DNA of 64,000 nucleotides from Hyphomicrobiales bacterium (GTDB lineage Bacteria; Pseudomonadota; Alphaproteobacteria; Rhizobiales; Beijerinckiaceae): positions 33,550-97,549 of the forward strand of contig UBZM01000013.1 of NCBI GenBank assembly GCA_900470095.1, given 5' to 3'. The translations under genes and the position numbers were made by a program. Shown here piece by piece: positions 1 to 7,098 of this stretch. The number at the start of each line of letters is the position of its first letter. Position 1 is the stretch's first letter. A model generated the notes under the pieces. That model was given only the letters and a program-made list of their open reading frames with translations, did not search any database and had not been told where the DNA came from.

Positions 1-198
1 GCCGCGCCGGATTTCTCAGCGGCGACCCATCAACGGTTCAGGGCGAAGCTTGCGGCGCTCGTGGCTCTCGCCGAAGCCGGCAACGTCGAGGCGTTGCGGG
101 CGATGACGATCAACCCGATCTCGTCATCTCCGAAGGCGATGGCGCGGTATCGCGATCTCGCGGTCATCGCGCTTGAGGCGCGCTACGCTGCCGCGTAG
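1..198 (+). CDS. Hypothetical protein, C-terminal part only
   Basis: An open frame enters from the left window edge and ends at a TAG at 196-198, giving 65 residues. The visible part is rich in Ala and helix-forming residues and contains an ARYRDLAVIALEAR-type segment near its end. I do not recognise a domain. It lies 25 bases before the next small gene on the same strand and is probably cargo of the integrated element. The N-terminus is outside the window. Confidence 0.55.
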   Translation, partial: AAPDFSAATHQRFRAKLAALVALAEAGNVEALRAMTINPISSSPKAMARYRDLAVIALEARYAAA

Positions 199-223
199 CG
201 TCAATGCGCACAGGGGGCAGCGC

Positions 224-571
224 ATGGCTTCAAAGCAGAAATACCCGCCTTTGACCGACGCGGAAGAAGCCGAACTCCAGCGGCAGATTGCGGCCGACCC
301 AGATGACGCCGAGGCGGCGGACGAGCAGCTTGCCCAGGCGAAGCCATTCGCCGAGGCATTCCCCGAATTATCGGCCTCGATCAAGCGGGCAGAGGATCGC
401 CTTGAAGCCGCCGTCGAGGCCGGCGCCCACGCGTTCCATGACGCGGCGCGTGACAAGGGCTCGCTTCGATGGGAAACAGCATCGGAGAAGTGGCGCCAGG
501 ACATGCGCGACCTTGTCCGGCCTGTGGTCGTTGCCGCTTTGAAGGCCGTGGACGGCGACTCTGGCGTTTGA
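224..571 (+). CDS. Small hypothetical protein of the integrated element
   Basis: 115 residues from the ATG at 224; an upstream in-frame ATG at 173 lies inside the previous gene, and the chosen start follows a GGGGGCAG stretch. The N-terminal 45 residues (PPLTDAEEA, then DPDDAEAADEQLAQAKPF) resemble the acidic helical part of BrnA-like antitoxins and related small phage proteins, which is a weak similarity. The C-terminal half is amphipathic and helical. No toxin partner is visible beside it. Function unknown; it probably travels with the prophage-like element. Confidence 0.5.
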   Translation: MASKQKYPPLTDAEEAELQRQIAADPDDAEAADEQLAQAKPFAEAFPELSASIKRAEDRLEAAVEAGAHAFHDAARDKGSLRWETASEKWRQDMRDLVRPVVVAALKAVDGDSGV

Positions 572-719
572 TCTGCGAGGGTAGATCCTTCGGAGCCGCG
601 TTGATGCGCTCCGCTTTGGCTCCCGCTCGGCTGATTGAGCCCGTGGCCAGAGCTGACCATATCGAAATATTCTGGCATGAACCGGCATTGAGAAATCGAG
701 CGAGAGGGTGTGAGCAGAG

Positions 720-1235
720 ATGGGTTTTGCCAACGAAGCGCGAGGGCTCCAGCTTGCTGGATCGAATTTTGTCTACATGACCGAAGGCGCCTATGGCCTG
801 ATATTTGTCGATCGCGAAGCTGGACAGATCAGAAAAATCTACCGGCGCAAGCAAGACGAACAGCATGTTCGGGATGTATTCAAATCGGAAACCGAAGCTT
901 ATCGCTTGGCTGAGACTTCGCCTGAAGTTGCGGCGCTCATCCCGACCGGTTTCGCGATTAGCTCGCCTCAAACTATGGTGGATCGCGACGGTAATGACGT
1001 TTCGGGCGAAATCTTTACTGATCTTGCTTTCGAAACCGAATTTGTTTCGGGTGATTTTTTGAAAATTGGCTCTATCGCTGGCAGCGAAGGGTCCCTTGTG
1101 CGGGATGCCTTTAAGGTGGCCGGTATCCTGCACACGAGCGATATGTCTGTGGTTCTCAACGAGCATGGTAAAATCGTTAAAGCCATCGATTTCGCGGTCA
1201 TTGAGCATGAGGTTTGGGCTGAACCAGAGGATTAG
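720..1235 (+). CDS. Hypothetical protein with a possible degenerate kinase-like fold
   Basis: 171 residues. The gene is visibly less GC-rich than its neighbours and sits between phage remnants, so it looks like a transferred cargo gene. Residues 24-45 (GLIF..., then IRKIYRRK) resemble the first strands and the strand-3 lysine of kinase-fold proteins. Residues 137-160 (LHTSD..., NEHGK, AIDFA) resemble a catalytic loop followed by a metal-binding D-F. The protein is much shorter than a normal kinase, and the catalytic-loop Asn is not where it should be. Read it as a possible minimal or inactive kinase-like protein. The opposite-strand terminase remnant ends inside its 3' end (1232-1235). Confidence 0.55.
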   Translation: MGFANEARGLQLAGSNFVYMTEGAYGLIFVDREAGQIRKIYRRKQDEQHVRDVFKSETEAYRLAETSPEVAALIPTGFAISSPQTMVDRDGNDVSGEIFTDLAFETEFVSGDFLKIGSIAGSEGSLVRDAFKVAGILHTSDMSVVLNEHGKIVKAIDFAVIEHEVWAEPED

Positions 1236-1426
1236 CGGTCGCCGCAAGACAATTTCGACACTAGGTACAGGGTCGGGCCTGGTGCGTTGTCGAGGCGCTC
1301 GCCGATGATATCGAGCAGGGCCTCGCTCTTGCCGCCCTGGGATTGCATGACGAGGACGCAGCGGGGATAAAGCCCGCTCGCGACGGCGCACGAAAAATCG
1401 ATCGTACAGGGTGTCAGAAACGGGTC
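1232..1426 (-). pseudogene. Phage terminase large subunit, N-terminal ATPase remnant
   Basis: On the minus strand the translation reads FLTPCTIDF..., then LVMQSQGGKSEALLDIIGERL and GPTLYL. This matches the Walker A region of GpA-type large terminases, which package phage DNA (family pattern: a QxGKTE-like ATP loop, a short helix, then a P-type strand). Only about 65 residues survive; the frame then stops at the 3' end of the opposing gene at 720-1235. A full subunit is about 600 residues, so this is a fragment. It is joined directly to ParB-like sequence upstream. Confidence 0.6.
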
Positions 1427-1429
1427 GCG

Positions 1430-1725
1430 GCGCCGTGCCCGGCGGAAGCTCCCGCCCATCGGGCAGTTTGATGATGTCGCCGGCCGCATAGACAGCCCGC
1501 GCGCCAAGTCGCCGGCCGTGGCCGGAGACGATCGATCGGTCGTCGTCCATGTCGGCCAGGATGGGGTGTCCAACCCCACTGACGCATGGAACCGGCAATC
1601 TGCGCGACTTGGTCTTCGGAATGCGTCCGAGCGTTGCTCGGGTTGGGCCGCAAGTCTTCAAGAGCGACGAGGACGATCTTGATCTCGGTCGCGATATCCG
1701 CCGATACGGGCTTCTTTCGGGGCAT
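1430..1725 (-). pseudogene. ParB-like nuclease domain remnant of phage origin, frameshifted
   Basis: Translation from the ATG at 1725 (MPRKKPVSADIATEIK) continues as LVALEDLRPNPSNARTHSED and QIAGSMRQWGW, the start of the ParB/sulfiredoxin fold found at the front of phage DNA methyltransferases and nucleases. Near 1567 the frame breaks; the domain continues in another frame as HPILADMDDDRSIVSGHGRR and IKLPDGRELPPGT, including the conserved GHGR. The frame break and the abrupt switch to terminase sequence near 1428 show a decayed, rearranged gene. Confidence 0.65.
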
Positions 1726-2014
1726 TTTCGGCCTTCCGGCGCGGGCAGCATTCCGCCCGCCGAGCCCGTCCCCGGGCCAAGCAAAGCGGAAAAATGAAAA
1801 ACAGGAATATGCGCGATTACCGGGGTCGCAAGCCCCGCATGATGGGAGGCCCCCCGAAAGTACCTTTTCCACATGGCGCGCATGCCTCGTCCCGCTGCGT
1901 AGGCAGGGCGCTGGCAGGCGTGGGCGGTCAAGGCGCTAGGCAGGGCGCTGGCTCAGGCGCGGGGCTGTGCGGCCTTCTCTGCGTGTGCTCGATGGGAGCG
2001 CTGGCAGAGCATGG

Positions 2015-2548
2015 TCATAGGCCGATGAAGTCGAGCTCATGCGCGACGCGGGCAGCGAGGCGCAGGGGGATGGCCTCGTATGCGTCGCGGGGTGCGCCCT
2101 TTACGATCTCACGGGCAAGGTTGGGACCGAACAGGGGCTTCAAGGGGAAGCGGTTCTCGGTCAGTCGCTTGAAGACCTTGTTCCCATAGCGGGGGATCGT
2201 GAAGGTGCTCGGGAATACTCGCCGCACGTTCCATGGTGCAGCGCTGACGCCGCGTGCGCCTTGCTTGGCGCGGAACATATTCAGGTTGGTTTCTGAGCCG
2301 CGCTGACTGAACTCATAGTCGAGGTTCCAGGCGCTTGCCCTTCGAGTCCGGAAGCCGACGTTGATCATCGACGGCTTCATGCCGGTAGTCTGCGCGAGGT
2401 AGCGCTTGATCTGGGTGCGCCCCTTGTCGCCTTCGTGGTTGAGGACGCGAGCCATTGCTGTTCGCGCTCCGCGATTGTCGGAGGCTGCCGCCAGGCGATT
2501 GCCCACGCGCTTGAGAACGTCGTCGTCTGCGCTGATTTCGAGGCGCAT
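2015..2548 (-). CDS. Phage minor tail protein, GpZ-like
   Basis: 177 residues from the ATG at 2548. The body (VGNRLAAASDNRGARTAMAR, ...GDKGRTQIKRYLAQTTGMK, then SAAPWNVRRVFPSTF and LFGPNLAREIV) follows the pattern of prophage minor tail protein Z, involved in tail assembly of siphoviruses. The length is close to that of the family. The frame stays open upstream to 2971, but that part does not look like tail protein, so the inner start was chosen. No other tail or head genes are adjacent, so it is an isolated survivor of the structural block. Confidence 0.7.
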   Translation of the reverse strand: MRLEISADDDVLKRVGNRLAAASDNRGARTAMARVLNHEGDKGRTQIKRYLAQTTGMKPSMINVGFRTRRASAWNLDYEFSQRGSETNLNMFRAKQGARGVSAAPWNVRRVFPSTFTIPRYGNKVFKRLTENRFPLKPLFGPNLAREIVKGAPRDAYEAIPLRLAARVAHELDFIGL

Positions 2549-2807
2549 GCGGTCAGCCCTTCCGGCAATGGCGCCTAGAGCATCCAGTCGGGCGGAGCGG
2601 GGTTCGGAGTATTGGCCCAATACGACACGCGTGATGCTGGGGTGCGCTTGCTGAGGATTGAGCCTGTCCGGCCGCTCTTCCGGCGGTGTCGACGAACTGA
2701 TCGCTTTCCGGCCATAGCGGCTTTCGCACGTCGGCGCTGACGCCGCGAATGGTGCTTTCTCATCGACATTGCGCGCCAATCCTATGATGCGAACACATGC
2801 GCCAGGA

Positions 2808-3551
2808 TCAATCGAACTCCGGGTGCTCATACGCATCGATCGCGTCGCACATCTCGCGCTCCATCCTTTCATCAGATGGAGGCGGGCCGTACGGGGGCGG
2901 CTGATCTTCCCAGGCTTCCCTCCGGCCATCAGCGGCCGGCGCGTGAAGCGCCCGGTCGCGTTGCGTGTCATTATCTAGTTCAGTGTTAGGCAACGCCTTG
3001 AGGCGTTGCCCCTGTTCTTTACTCTGTTTGCGCATCGCCGGTGATGCGGTTCGCGTATCGCCGATGATGCGGTTGGCATCCGCAATCGCATCATCATCAC
3101 CTTCGCGAACCGCATCCTCGATGATACGGTTTGCGCGGGTGCCGCCGTTCGTTCGCAAGGATTGAACCGCATCGCCCGCGATGCGATCGTACACGTTGTC
3201 CATGAGCAGTTCGAAGCTGCGCGCGCCCTTACGCCTGATCCATCCATCATCCCTCAATTCTTTGAGGCCCCTGTCGACGTGGGGCTTGGAGATGCCGCAT
3301 CCCGCCGCGAGGGTTGGGATTGAAGGATCGCAACGGCCTGTTGTCAGGTTGAGGTGCTCTGTCAGCCGCCAGGCGACCACTTTGGCGTTGGAACTCAATG
3401 AACTGGTTAGCAGCGCCTGTGACCACATCGATCGCTCTCGCAAGCCAGAGATCGGACAGCACGCTAGAGGCTTTCGAGTTCCGACCTCGTTCATCACGGC
3501 ATCTGCGAAAGTGCCTGCCTCTGTCGGAAATACTGCCGTAGCGCGCTTCAT
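2808..3551 (-). CDS. Winged-helix phage/plasmid replication-type protein
   Basis: 247 residues from the ATG at 3551, whose ATGA overlaps the stop of the preceding gene. Residues 33-115 hold a winged-helix domain (SNAKVVAWRLTEHLN, then IPTLAAGCGISKPHVDRGLK and LRDDGWIRR) like those opening replication initiators of phages and integrative elements. The rest is acidic and low in complexity, with repeated NRII-D/G units at about residues 145-170. These units are encoded by clustered 12-base repeats (see the repeat entry), as where a phage origin lies inside the initiator gene. It is the last gene of a five-gene minus-strand chain. The role in replication is inferred. Confidence 0.6.
   Translation of the reverse strand: MKRATAVFPTEAGTFADAVMNEVGTRKPLACCPISGLRERSMWSQALLTSSLSSNAKVVAWRLTEHLNLTTGRCDPSIPTLAAGCGISKPHVDRGLKELRDDGWIRRKGARSFELLMDNVYDRIAGDAVQSLRTNGGTRANRIIEDAVREGDDDAIADANRIIGDTRTASPAMRKQSKEQGQRLKALPNTELDNDTQRDRALHAPAADGRREAWEDQPPPYGPPPSDERMEREMCDAIDAYEHPEFD
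3043..3173. repeat. Iteron-like cluster inside the replication-type gene
   Basis: Five near-copies of a 12-mer with consensus GATGCGGTTCGC occur within 131 bases: forward at 3043-3054, 3066-3077 and 3123-3134, and inverted at 3105-3116 and 3162-3173. The copies at 3105 and 3123 form an imperfect inverted repeat around a six-base centre. The layout resembles initiator iterons of an origin embedded in an initiator gene, as in lambda O. Part of the repetition could be protein-driven (NRII repeats), but the inverted copies fall in different codon contexts. Confidence 0.5.
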
Positions 3552-3802
3552 GCCGCACCGCCTTCGCCGCGAAGAACAATGCCCCAAAGCTCTCGGCGGA
3601 CGTTGGCTTCGAGCGACGCCAGTTGGGCGGCAACGAGCGGCCGAGCGATACTCTTTTCCTCAAGACTGGCGCGCAACCGACGTAGCGTCTGAAGCAGGAT
3701 GAACTCGCACTGTGCAGGGCTCGCGTTCGCCATGCGGAGCGCAAGCTTGCGGATGTGATGCTGCCGGCGAGAGACCGGGAAAGGGACGACGATCGCAGTC
3801 AT
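3548..3802 (-). CDS. DUF6074 family protein
   Basis: 84 residues. The sequence starts with a short strand (IVVPFPVSRR), continues with a helix (HIRKLALRMA) and ends with LASLEANVRRELWGIVLR. This is the pattern of the small DUF6074 family seen in alphaproteobacterial prophages and integrative elements; its function is unknown. The start overlaps the stop of the gene at 3799-4026 and its stop overlaps the start of the replication-type gene, so translation is probably coupled. Confidence 0.7.
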   Translation of the reverse strand: MTAIVVPFPVSRRQHHIRKLALRMANASPAQCEFILLQTLRRLRASLEEKSIARPLVAAQLASLEANVRRELWGIVLRGEGGAA

Positions 3803-4026
3803 CGCGTCCCCCCCATCGCCGATATCAAAGGGCGACGCGCTTCATCGCGCGCGAGATCAAGGCGACGAGCGTAGTGCTCGAACATCTCGCGAGCGTGGGC
3901 GATTTCGACGGGAGATGGGCCACGGCCGCCCCGATCCGACGCCGCCTCCGACGCGGCGATTATCTCGTTGTAGCGCTCGCGGGCGGCCGCAAGGTCGGCC
4001 GTGAATTGGCTAATGCGGCTGCTCAT
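3799..4026 (-). CDS. Small hypothetical protein, helical
   Basis: 75 residues, almost entirely predicted helix (SQFTADLAAARERYNEIIAA, then HAREMFEHYARRLDLARDEA). Family not recognised. It overlaps the genes on both sides by four bases (ATGA), which strongly supports it as a translated gene of the element's operon. Confidence 0.6.
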   Translation of the reverse strand: MSSRISQFTADLAAARERYNEIIAASEAASDRGGRGPSPVEIAHAREMFEHYARRLDLARDEARRPLISAMGGTR

Positions 4027-4355
4027 CGCGTACCTCCGTTGAGAACGCGATCATCGACTTCGAGATTGATCGAGGCGGAGTAGCGCACGAGCTCGAAGCG
4101 GCTGACGCGCATAGCCGCACCAACCTTTGAGCCGGCGAGTTCGCCTCGGGCGAGCAGCCGATAGATCATCGACGCAGAGACGCCGATCATGGTCGCAACC
4201 TCTGCGACACTGTAGCTGTTGCGGCGAAGTATCGGCTCGGGACGCGTCAGATTGCCGATCTTGGCCTGTTCGTGCAGGTTGGTGAGAATGGCCTCCGCCT
4301 CGCTCTTGGCTGTCAAGGCGGCGTGGAATTGTTCTGCGATCGTGCCCATGATCAA
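4023..4355 (-). CDS. Helix-turn-helix (MerR/excisionase-like) DNA-binding protein
   Basis: 110 residues. The N-terminal part is helical and charged. Residues 47-90 (YSVAEVATMIGVSASMIYRL, then RGELAGSKVGAAMRVSR) form a helix-turn-helix followed by a wing, the signature of HTH_17 excisionase-type proteins. Such proteins act as recombination directionality factors or small repressors of integrated elements. A second protein of similar type lies just upstream, with a four-base overlap. An alternative start is the third codon (Met). Confidence 0.7.
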   Translation of the reverse strand: MIMGTIAEQFHAALTAKSEAEAILTNLHEQAKIGNLTRPEPILRRNSYSVAEVATMIGVSASMIYRLLARGELAGSKVGAAMRVSRFELVRYSASINLEVDDRVLNGGTR

Positions 4356-4606
4356 GCCCCGATCTCGATCAGGTAACGTGCGGCCTCCGTTGGAGCTACA
4401 CGCTGGTGTTGGCGAGCCTGAACAGTCTTCAGCTTGCCGTCCTTGATGAGCCCATAGACGCCAGCACGCGAAATCCCGAAAAGACCAGCGGTCTCGGATA
4501 TGGTGATCAACCGGCGAGGTATTGCGTACACCTTGATGGCGCGCTCGATCGGATCAGCGGGGGCATCCGCTGCCCTGCTATCGTGGGGAACTGCTTCGTT
4601 CGTCAT
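4352..4606 (-). CDS. Helix-turn-helix DNA-binding protein, second copy
   Basis: 84 residues from the ATG at 4606. Residues 34-75 read LITISETAGLFGISRAGVYG, then IKDGKLKTVQARQHQRV, again an excisionase-type helix-turn-helix plus wing. It is the first gene of the five-gene chain running to 2808 and starts 160 bases beyond the end of the recombinase gene. One of the two HTH proteins is probably the excisionase (Xis) and the other a regulator; the sequence does not say which. Confidence 0.7.
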   Translation of the reverse strand: MTNEAVPHDSRAADAPADPIERAIKVYAIPRRLITISETAGLFGISRAGVYGLIKDGKLKTVQARQHQRVAPTEAARYLIEIGA

Positions 4607-4765
4607 CGGCCTGCCTGCTTCGTTTCGAAGCTCGGCCCCGGCCGGACGAGCGACTTGGAAATCCGTGCGCGACCGGGCGCTGCCAGGACAAGCCGGGCGT
4701 GTAACGGGTGTTTTCCAAGTCACCGTGGGCGACTGCACACACGATGTTGGTGGCGCTTTGATTTG

Positions 4766-6178
4766 TCAAGCCGCGTTTACAGTGTCACGCGCGGCTGTTT
4801 TGAGTTTTTGCGCAGCAACCGGCTTCTTCGTTTGGCGTGAAGCCCGCTCTTTTCCAAAGTCGGCGACGCCCGATACCTTCGGGCTAAGCGAGAGCATTGC
4901 TGCCGCTGCAATATCGTCGAGCGCACTAGCGATGAACTTACCGTAATGGCGCTCGATGATCTCGACTGATGTATCGTGCAGTTTGGCAACGAGCGAGACA
5001 GGCACGTTCTGGCGCAACATCCTGACGATGCTGCTATGTCGAAGCGAATACGGGACCACGTCGCTCGGCAAGCCGGCGCGCGCGAGGATCACGCGCCACG
5101 GCCGCGCAAGGTCAGACGCGGCGCCCCAGGGGCCGCGTCGATCCTTCACCCACTCAGCGAAGGCAACCTGTTTTAGTCGATCGCGCTCAAGCAGGGGGGC
5201 GGTTGAAGCGCGCTTTGAAGCGCGCGGACGGAGCAGCGCGACAACGTCGGGCAAGATCGGTATGGTGATGTGGGAGACCAACTTGGTGCCACGCCCCTTA
5301 TCACTCACGGGGATCGATAGCCGACCGGCTCTGAGGTTGACGTCTTCAACTTTCAGCCGTGCGATTTGGTCCCATCGCGCGCCTGTCGCGGCGAGTAGGC
5401 TAACCATCGCGAGAAGGTCGCCGTTCTGATCGGTTTCGTGATCGACTTCTCGCGCCGCCGCGATGATCGCCAGCACTTCCCCATCGCGTAGGACGGCCAT
5501 GCGGGCTGGTGCGGCAGCGGCGGCCTTCGTCTTGAAGCCAGCCTTGATTTCAAGGAGGACCGTGCCCGGCAGCCGCGCGGAATGCATGTCGGCCGCCAGG
5601 TTCAGCGCTGCGCGAAGATCATTGGCAGTGCGGGTCACCGATGACGCAGCAAGCTTCTTGGCTGTCATCCGAGCGCGCCACTGGCGAAGGTCATCCTTCC
5701 TGAGTGCTATCAGCTTCACAGCCGCGATCGGGTCATCAGTGACATGCAAACCAAGCCTCGAAGAAGCATCATAGGAGCGCGGCCGATGGCCTCGGCGCTC
5801 ACGCTCGCCAGCTTGCCGATGCGCGATGTATTCCGTCACCGCTATCGCGACGGTGATGTCAGGAAGAGCGGGGCCTTCGGCTGCTCGGGCAGCTTCTTCC
5901 CGACGCACGCTAACGATCCGTCGTGCTTCGACCTCTGCGTGTGCGTAGGAGAAGACCTCGCGCCCATCTGGGCGCATGGCATCATCGGCGGTGCCGATCG
6001 GCTCTTGCTTGTAGCCTTTGCCAGCGCGCCATCTGACCAGCCAGGCGCCCGACCTGCGAACCGTGCGCCGGTAGCCGATGTGGATTTCTGCGTCCATCCG
6101 GCGCCAGTGGAGGCCATCCGAAAGACGTGCCCGAGCTGCGGCCGTCGTTAGCGGAGCTTCCTTCAAAATCTTTGCCAT
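4766..6178 (-). CDS. Tyrosine recombinase / integrase of the element
   Basis: 470 residues. It catalyses site-specific integration and excision of the element. The core-binding domain spans about residues 108-215 and the catalytic domain about 225-420. Visible catalytic residues are Arg268 (TGARWDQIARL), Arg380 in YSLRHSS with His381, His401 (KLHDTS) and the nucleophile Tyr412 (RHYGKF). The usual first His of box II is Tyr377, a common variant. The C-terminal 50 residues are a basic tail. The gene reads away from the tRNA-end fragment 150 bases beyond its start, the standard arrangement of an integrase beside its attachment site. Confidence 0.9.
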   Translation of the reverse strand: MAKILKEAPLTTAAARARLSDGLHWRRMDAEIHIGYRRTVRRSGAWLVRWRAGKGYKQEPIGTADDAMRPDGREVFSYAHAEVEARRIVSVRREEAARAAEGPALPDITVAIAVTEYIAHRQAGERERRGHRPRSYDASSRLGLHVTDDPIAAVKLIALRKDDLRQWRARMTAKKLAASSVTRTANDLRAALNLAADMHSARLPGTVLLEIKAGFKTKAAAAAPARMAVLRDGEVLAIIAAAREVDHETDQNGDLLAMVSLLAATGARWDQIARLKVEDVNLRAGRLSIPVSDKGRGTKLVSHITIPILPDVVALLRPRASKRASTAPLLERDRLKQVAFAEWVKDRRGPWGAASDLARPWRVILARAGLPSDVVPYSLRHSSIVRMLRQNVPVSLVAKLHDTSVEIIERHYGKFIASALDDIAAAAMLSLSPKVSGVADFGKERASRQTKKPVAAQKLKTAARDTVNAA

Positions 6179-6193
6179 GTGCGGTCCAGTCGT

Positions 6194-6203
6194 CGAATAT
6201 TCG
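6194..6203. promoter_or_regulatory. Palindrome upstream of the integrase gene
   Basis: CGAATATTCG is a perfect 10-base palindrome 16 bases upstream of the integrase start, inside an AT-rich stretch (GTCGAATATTCGTCAAATAT). It could bind a regulator of integrase expression or be an arm-type site. The position is suggestive but there is no independent support. Confidence 0.3.
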
Positions 6204-6333
6204 TCAAATATCCATGGTTGACACGATGGATTACGACGAACGGCCGAGCAAGCATCCTCAATGGGTTAGCTTGACGGGGTTGACAGTACTGGACACAAAA
6301 TCTTTGAAGATCACGCCCTCTCACGGCGAAAAC

Positions 6334-6361
6334 AGGGGTTCGAGTCCCCTAGGGAGCGCCA
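6334..6361 (+). other. tRNA 3'-end fragment, probable attR site
   Basis: The 28 bases form a complete T-arm (stem AGGGG/CCCCT around TTCGAGT) followed by AGGGAGC, a G discriminator base and CCA. This is exactly the 3' end of a tRNA gene. The bases to the left do not form the rest of a tRNA. Integration into tRNA 3' ends leaves such a fragment at one junction and the intact tRNA at the other; with the integrase just to the left, this is the right junction. The intact tRNA should lie beyond the left window edge. The amino acid cannot be told; the 5' acceptor strand should read GCTCCCT. Confidence 0.65.
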
Positions 6362-6435
6362 TTGCGGCCAAATGAGCCTGTTTTAAAGGCTTTTTTCCTT
6401 CTCTTGTCCCACTTCCGTTTTCGGTGGGACAATTG

Positions 6436-6621
6436 TCAGCGAGCCTGAAGCTTCTTCATCGCTGAATCGGCCATCTGCGGCTTGCTTGCTGCGCGGGTGT
6501 ATCGCTCCACCTCCTCAAGCGTCCGATGCGCTGTAATGGACATGAGTTCGTGGGCAGTGGCCTGGCTTTCTGCCAGCCGTGCGGAGATGGCCTTGCGCAG
6601 CCCGTGGGGTGCGACCGTGGG
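6436..6621 (-). pseudogene. Second tyrosine recombinase, C-terminal remnant
   Basis: The minus-strand translation reads PTVAPHGLRKAISARLAES, QATAHELMSITAHRTLEEVE and RYTRAASKPQ before a stop at 6436-6438. This is box II (HGLRK), the third conserved His (TAHRT) and the nucleophile Tyr (ERYTR) of a phage-type integrase. Only the last 60 residues remain. It lies just outside the tRNA fragment, suggesting an earlier integration at the same site. Confidence 0.7.
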
Positions 6622-6812
6622 TTTTCACCGGACGTTCGTGGACTAAGAACCCTGAGCGCTGTACCCATCTGTGACGTCGACATTGCGCGCCTGGACAGTG
6701 GTGAGATCATCTTCGCTGAACTGCGCAGCCGCAACGGATCTCGTTTCTGGATCGTTCCCAAGTAAGATTCGTAGCGCGGCGTGTGCGCGTGAAGCCTGGT
6801 GCAACGTGACGA

Positions 6813-6920
6813 TCAGCATCGTTTGGCATCGCTGGTGAACTTGCTGCCGTTGTCGCGGACGATCATCTTCCGCCCGCCGCGCTCGACGATCACGCGGTCG
6901 CGTTTGCGGGTGACCGGGAG
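6813..6920 (-). pseudogene. IS3-family transposase fragment
   Basis: The minus-strand translation reads VTRKRDRVIVERGGRKMIVR, then DNGSKFTSDAKRC and a stop. The R-x-x-D-N-G-S/T-x-F/L-T-S block is the second catalytic Asp region of the IS3-family DDE transposase (OrfB). About 35 residues remain and no terminal repeats were found, so this is a scar of an insertion. Confidence 0.5.
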
Positions 6921-7098
6921 CTCACTTTATGGCGGTGCGCAATTCGGCATTCTTCCTCGGAGAGCTGCCTGTTGAAGATATCTTCTATCCCAAGGCGTTA
7001 GCATCCTATAAATTCGATCATAGTGTTGATTTACTGACACGATTAACGTAGGGATATAGGAAGGTCTGATAATTATTTCCTAGAATAATTTGTTAGTT

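Noticed and set aside
381..1931. Open minus-strand frame of 516 codons
   Set aside because: Only a short inner part (GHGR region) is meaningful, as a piece of the frameshifted ParB-like remnant; the rest is antisense to other genes.
6300..6361. Complete tRNA gene
   Set aside because: Only the T-arm and acceptor 3' strand exist; no D-arm or anticodon arm can be folded from the bases to the left.
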